DNA of 64,000 nucleotides. It comes from Tupaia tana (taxonomy: Eukaryota > Chordata > Mammalia > Scandentia > Tupaiidae). Made by a program: the position numbers and the translations under genes. Within the stretch, counting starts at the first letter, position 1; every line of letters begins with the position of its first letter. The stretch lies in contig JAKSZU010000508.1 in assembly GCA_026018925.1 (NCBI GenBank), positions 30,158 through 94,157 on the forward strand. The letters are read 5' to 3'. The notes under the pieces are model-generated. The model had not been told where the DNA came from. It did not search any database and saw only the letters and a program-made list of their open reading frames with translations. Shown piece after piece: positions 61,268 to 64,000 of this stretch.

Positions 61268-64000
61268 ACTATCCAGGACTGCCAGAAGGCAATAGGCTCT
61301 CCTGCAAGCCTCTAGCCGGCAAGGGACACTGAGGGAGGGTCACCTCTGACCCCCACCTCACTTCCAGACCCCCAGGCCCCAGACTCCACCTTCTAGAATA
61401 TCCAGGACTGCCAGAAGGCAATAGGCTCTCCTGCAAGCCTCTGGCCGGCAAGGGACACTGAGGGAGGGTCACCTCTGACCCCCACCTCACTTCCAGACCC
61501 CCAGGCCCCAGACTCCACCTTCTAGACTATCCAGGACTGCCAGAAGGCAATAGGCTCTCCTGCAAGCCTCTGGCCGGCAAGGGACACTGAGGGAGGGTCA
61601 CCTCTGACCCCCACCTCACTTCCAGACCCCCAGGCCCCAGACTCCACCTTCTAGACTATCCAGGACTACCAGAAGGCAATAGGCTCTCCTGCAAGCGTCT
61701 GGCCGGCAAGGGACACTGAGGGAGGGTCACCTCTGACCCCCACCTCACTTCCAGACCCCCAGGCCCCAGACTCCACCTTCTAGACTATCCAGGACTGCCA
61801 GAAGGCAATAGGCTCTCCTGCAAGCCTCTGGCCTGCAACTGACACTGAGGGAGGGTCACCTCTGACCCCCACCTCACTTCCAGACCCCCAGGCCCCAGAC
61901 TCCACCTTCTAGACTATCCAGGACTGCCAGAAGGCAATAGGATCTCCTGCAAGCCTCTGGCCGGCAAGGGACACTGAGGGAGGGTCACCTCTGACCCCCA
62001 CCTCACTTCCAGACCCCCAGGCCCCAGACTCCACCTTCTAGACTATCCAGGACTGCCAGAAGGCAATAGGCTCTCCTGCAAGCCTCTGGCCGGCAAGGGA
62101 CACTGAGGGAGGGTCACCTCTGACCCCCACCTCACTTCCAGACCCCCAGGCCCCAGACTGCACCTTCTAGATTATCCAGGACTGCCAGAAGGCAATAGGC
62201 TCTCCTCCAAGCCTCTGGCCGGCAAAGGACCCTGAGGGAGGGTCACCTCGGACCCCCACCTAACTTCCAGACCCCCAGGCCCCAGACTCCAACTTCTAGA
62301 CTATCCAGGACTGCCAGAAGGCAATAGGCTCTCCTGCAAGCCTCTGGCCGGCAAGGGACACTGAGGGAGGGTCACCTCTGACCCCCACCTCACTTCCAGA
62401 CCCCCAGGCCCCAGACTCCACCTTCTAGACTATCCAGGACTGCCAGAAGGCAATAGGCTCTCCTGCAAGCCTCTGGCTGGCAAGGGACACTGAGGGAGGG
62501 TCACCTCTTACCCCCACCTCACTTCCAGACCCCCAGGCCCCAGACTCCACCTTCTAGACTATCCGGGACTGCCAGAAGGCAATAGGCTCTCCTGCAAGCC
62601 TCTGGCCGGCAAGGGACACTGAGGGAGGGTCACCTCTGACCCCCACCTCACTTCCAGACCCCCAGGCCCCAGACTCCACCTTCTAGACTATCCAGGACTG
62701 CCAGAAGGCAATAGGCTCTCCTGCAAGCCTCTGGCCGGCAAGGGACACTGAGGGAGGGTCACCTCTGACCCCCACCTCACTTCCAGACCCCCAGGCCCCA
62801 GACTCCACCTTCTAGACTATCCAGGACTGCCAGAAGGCAATAGGCTCTCCTGCAAGCCTCTGGCCGGCAAGGGACCCTGAGGGAGGGTCACCTCTGACCC
62901 CCACCTCACTTCCAGACCCCCAGGCCCCAGACTCCACCTTCTAGACTATCCAGGACTGCCAGAAGGCAATAGGCTCTCCTGCAAGCGTCTGGCCGGCAAG
63001 GGACACTGAGGGAGGGTCACCTCTGACCCCCACCTCACTTCCAGACCCCCAGGCCCCAGACTCCACCTTCTAGGTAGGTAGCCAGGATTTCCTTGAGGCG
63101 GATTTTTGTTCTCTTGAAACCCCAGCATTCCGTTGTTAACACCTAGCTTTCCTTCTCCCCCCAGATTATCCAGGACTGCCAGAAGGCAATAGGCTCTCCT
63201 GCAAGCCTCTGGCCGGCAAGGGACACTGAGGGAGGGTCACCTCTGACCCCCACCTCACTTCCAGACCCCCAGGCACCAGACTCCACCTTCTAGACTATCC
63301 AGGACTGCCAGAAGGCAATAGGCTCTCCTGCAAGCCTCTGGCCGGCAAGGGACACTGAGGGAGGGTCACCTCTGACCCCCACCTCACTTCCAGACCCCCA
63401 GGCCCCAGACTCCACCTTCTAGACTATCCAGGACTGCCAGAAGGCAATAGGCTCTCCTGCAAGCCTCTGGGCGGCAAGGGACACTGAGGGAGGGTCACCT
63501 CTGACCCCCACCTCAATTCCAGACCCCCAGGCCCCAGACTCCACCTTCTAGACTATCCAGGACTGCCAGAAGGCAATAGGCTCTCCTGCAAGCCTCTGGC
63601 CGGCAAGGGACACTGCGGGAGGGTCACCTCTGACCCCCACCTCACTTCCAGACCCCCAGGCCCCAGACTCCACCTTCTAGACTATCCAGGACTGCCAGAA
63701 GGCAATAGGCTCTCCTGCAAGTCTCTGGCCGGCAAGGGACACTGAGGGAGGGTCACCTCTGACCCCCACCTCACTTCCAGACCCCCAGGCCCCAGACTCC
63801 ACCTTCTAGACTATCCAGGACTGCCAGAAGGCAATAGGCTCTCCTGCAAGCCTCTGGCCGGCAAGGGACACTGAGGGAGGGTCACCTCTGACCCCCACCT
63901 CACTTCCAGACCCCCAGGCCCCAGACTCCACCTTCTAGACTATCCAGGACTGCCAGAAGGCAATAGGCTCTCCTGCAAGCATCTGGCCGCAAGGGACACT
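61268..64000 (+). repeat. Right-edge core-dominated stretch
   Basis: Short units apart from one insert, 63074-63164. That insert is 91 bp, having lost two bases in TTCTCTTG, with GGATTTTTG and CCCAGCATT changes. Private core variants are scattered, such as CTGCAACTGACAC (about 61835), CTCCTCCAAGCC (about 62205) and CTGCGGGAGG (about 63612). The repeat is still running at the last base, so no array boundary is in view. Confidence 0.88.

Larger units (their letters stand above)
1..64000. repeat. Tandem satellite array of 129-bp core units, some carrying a 93-bp insert
   Basis: The window is a head-to-tail array in one orientation from first to last base. The core recurs every 129 bp, for example CTAG at 15, 144 and 273. 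By hand count there are about 428 cores and 94 copies of an extra 93-bp segment placed always at the same core position. Units usually differ from the apparent consensus by zero to three substitutions, and length changes are nearly all single bases. Distances between successive inserts are multiples of 129 bp to within 1-2 bp. The array continues past both edges, so its true size is unknown. Every reading frame of the core is closed by a stop. GC-rich sequence with one CpG per core points to a vertebrate-like methylated genome. I do not recognise the family name. Confidence 0.98.

Noticed and set aside
1..64000. CRISPR array
   Set aside because: There are no variable spacers between short repeats; the entire unit is repeated and the composition is that of a vertebrate-like satellite.

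Overview
The whole 64-kb window is one uninterrupted tandem-repeat (satellite) array. It enters from the left edge and leaves at the right edge, and I found no unique-sequence gap. There is no protein-coding gene, tRNA, rRNA, transposon body, CRISPR array or prokaryotic signal that I can support. The host looks like a eukaryote with CpG methylation, most likely a vertebrate: the repeat is GC-rich (about 62% in the core by hand count) yet has a single CpG per core, and that CpG is a recurrent site of CG-to-CA and CG-to-TG change. I do not recognise the repeat as a named family and cannot name the species.

The array is built from two interleaved unit types. The short unit is a 129-bp core (reference copy 19-147). 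The long unit is the same core plus a 93-bp insert at one exact point, just after the core's CTAG (reference insert 406-498), giving 222 bp. By hand reading there are 94 inserts (91-95 bp long) and about 428 cores, so roughly 22% of units are long. Spacing between inserts is a multiple of 129 bp to within 1-2 bases throughout. On the + strand the insert has the anatomy of a minimal spliceosomal intron: GTAGGT at the 5' end, a TTAAC branch-like motif, a long pyrimidine tract, and AG at the 3' end. All six frames of the core contain a stop, so the intron-like architecture is not attached to an open reading frame.

Layout: 1-39.2 kb is a left domain in which blocks of a few kb are re-used. Examples are 0.3-5.4 kb repeated at 6.8-11.35 kb, an 1826-bp tandem duplication at 12.08-15.6 kb, an 1827-bp duplication at 30.7-34.4 kb, and a 2362-bp duplication at about 34.5-39.2 kb. 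After a short transition (39.2-40.8 kb) there is a right domain: a 5331-bp block present twice (about 40.8-51.46 kb), each copy containing a nested 1956-bp repeat, and carrying its own insert subtype. Then come smaller duplications of 1382, 1031 and 4426 bp (50.3-58.4 kb). The last 6 kb is mostly core units, with a few of the most deviant inserts.

No genes act together here. The biological content is the repeat's architecture, its evolution by unequal exchange of whole units, and per-unit motifs: an intron-like insert, an acceptor-like site, a perfect GGGTCA/TGACCC inverted repeat and an XbaI site.
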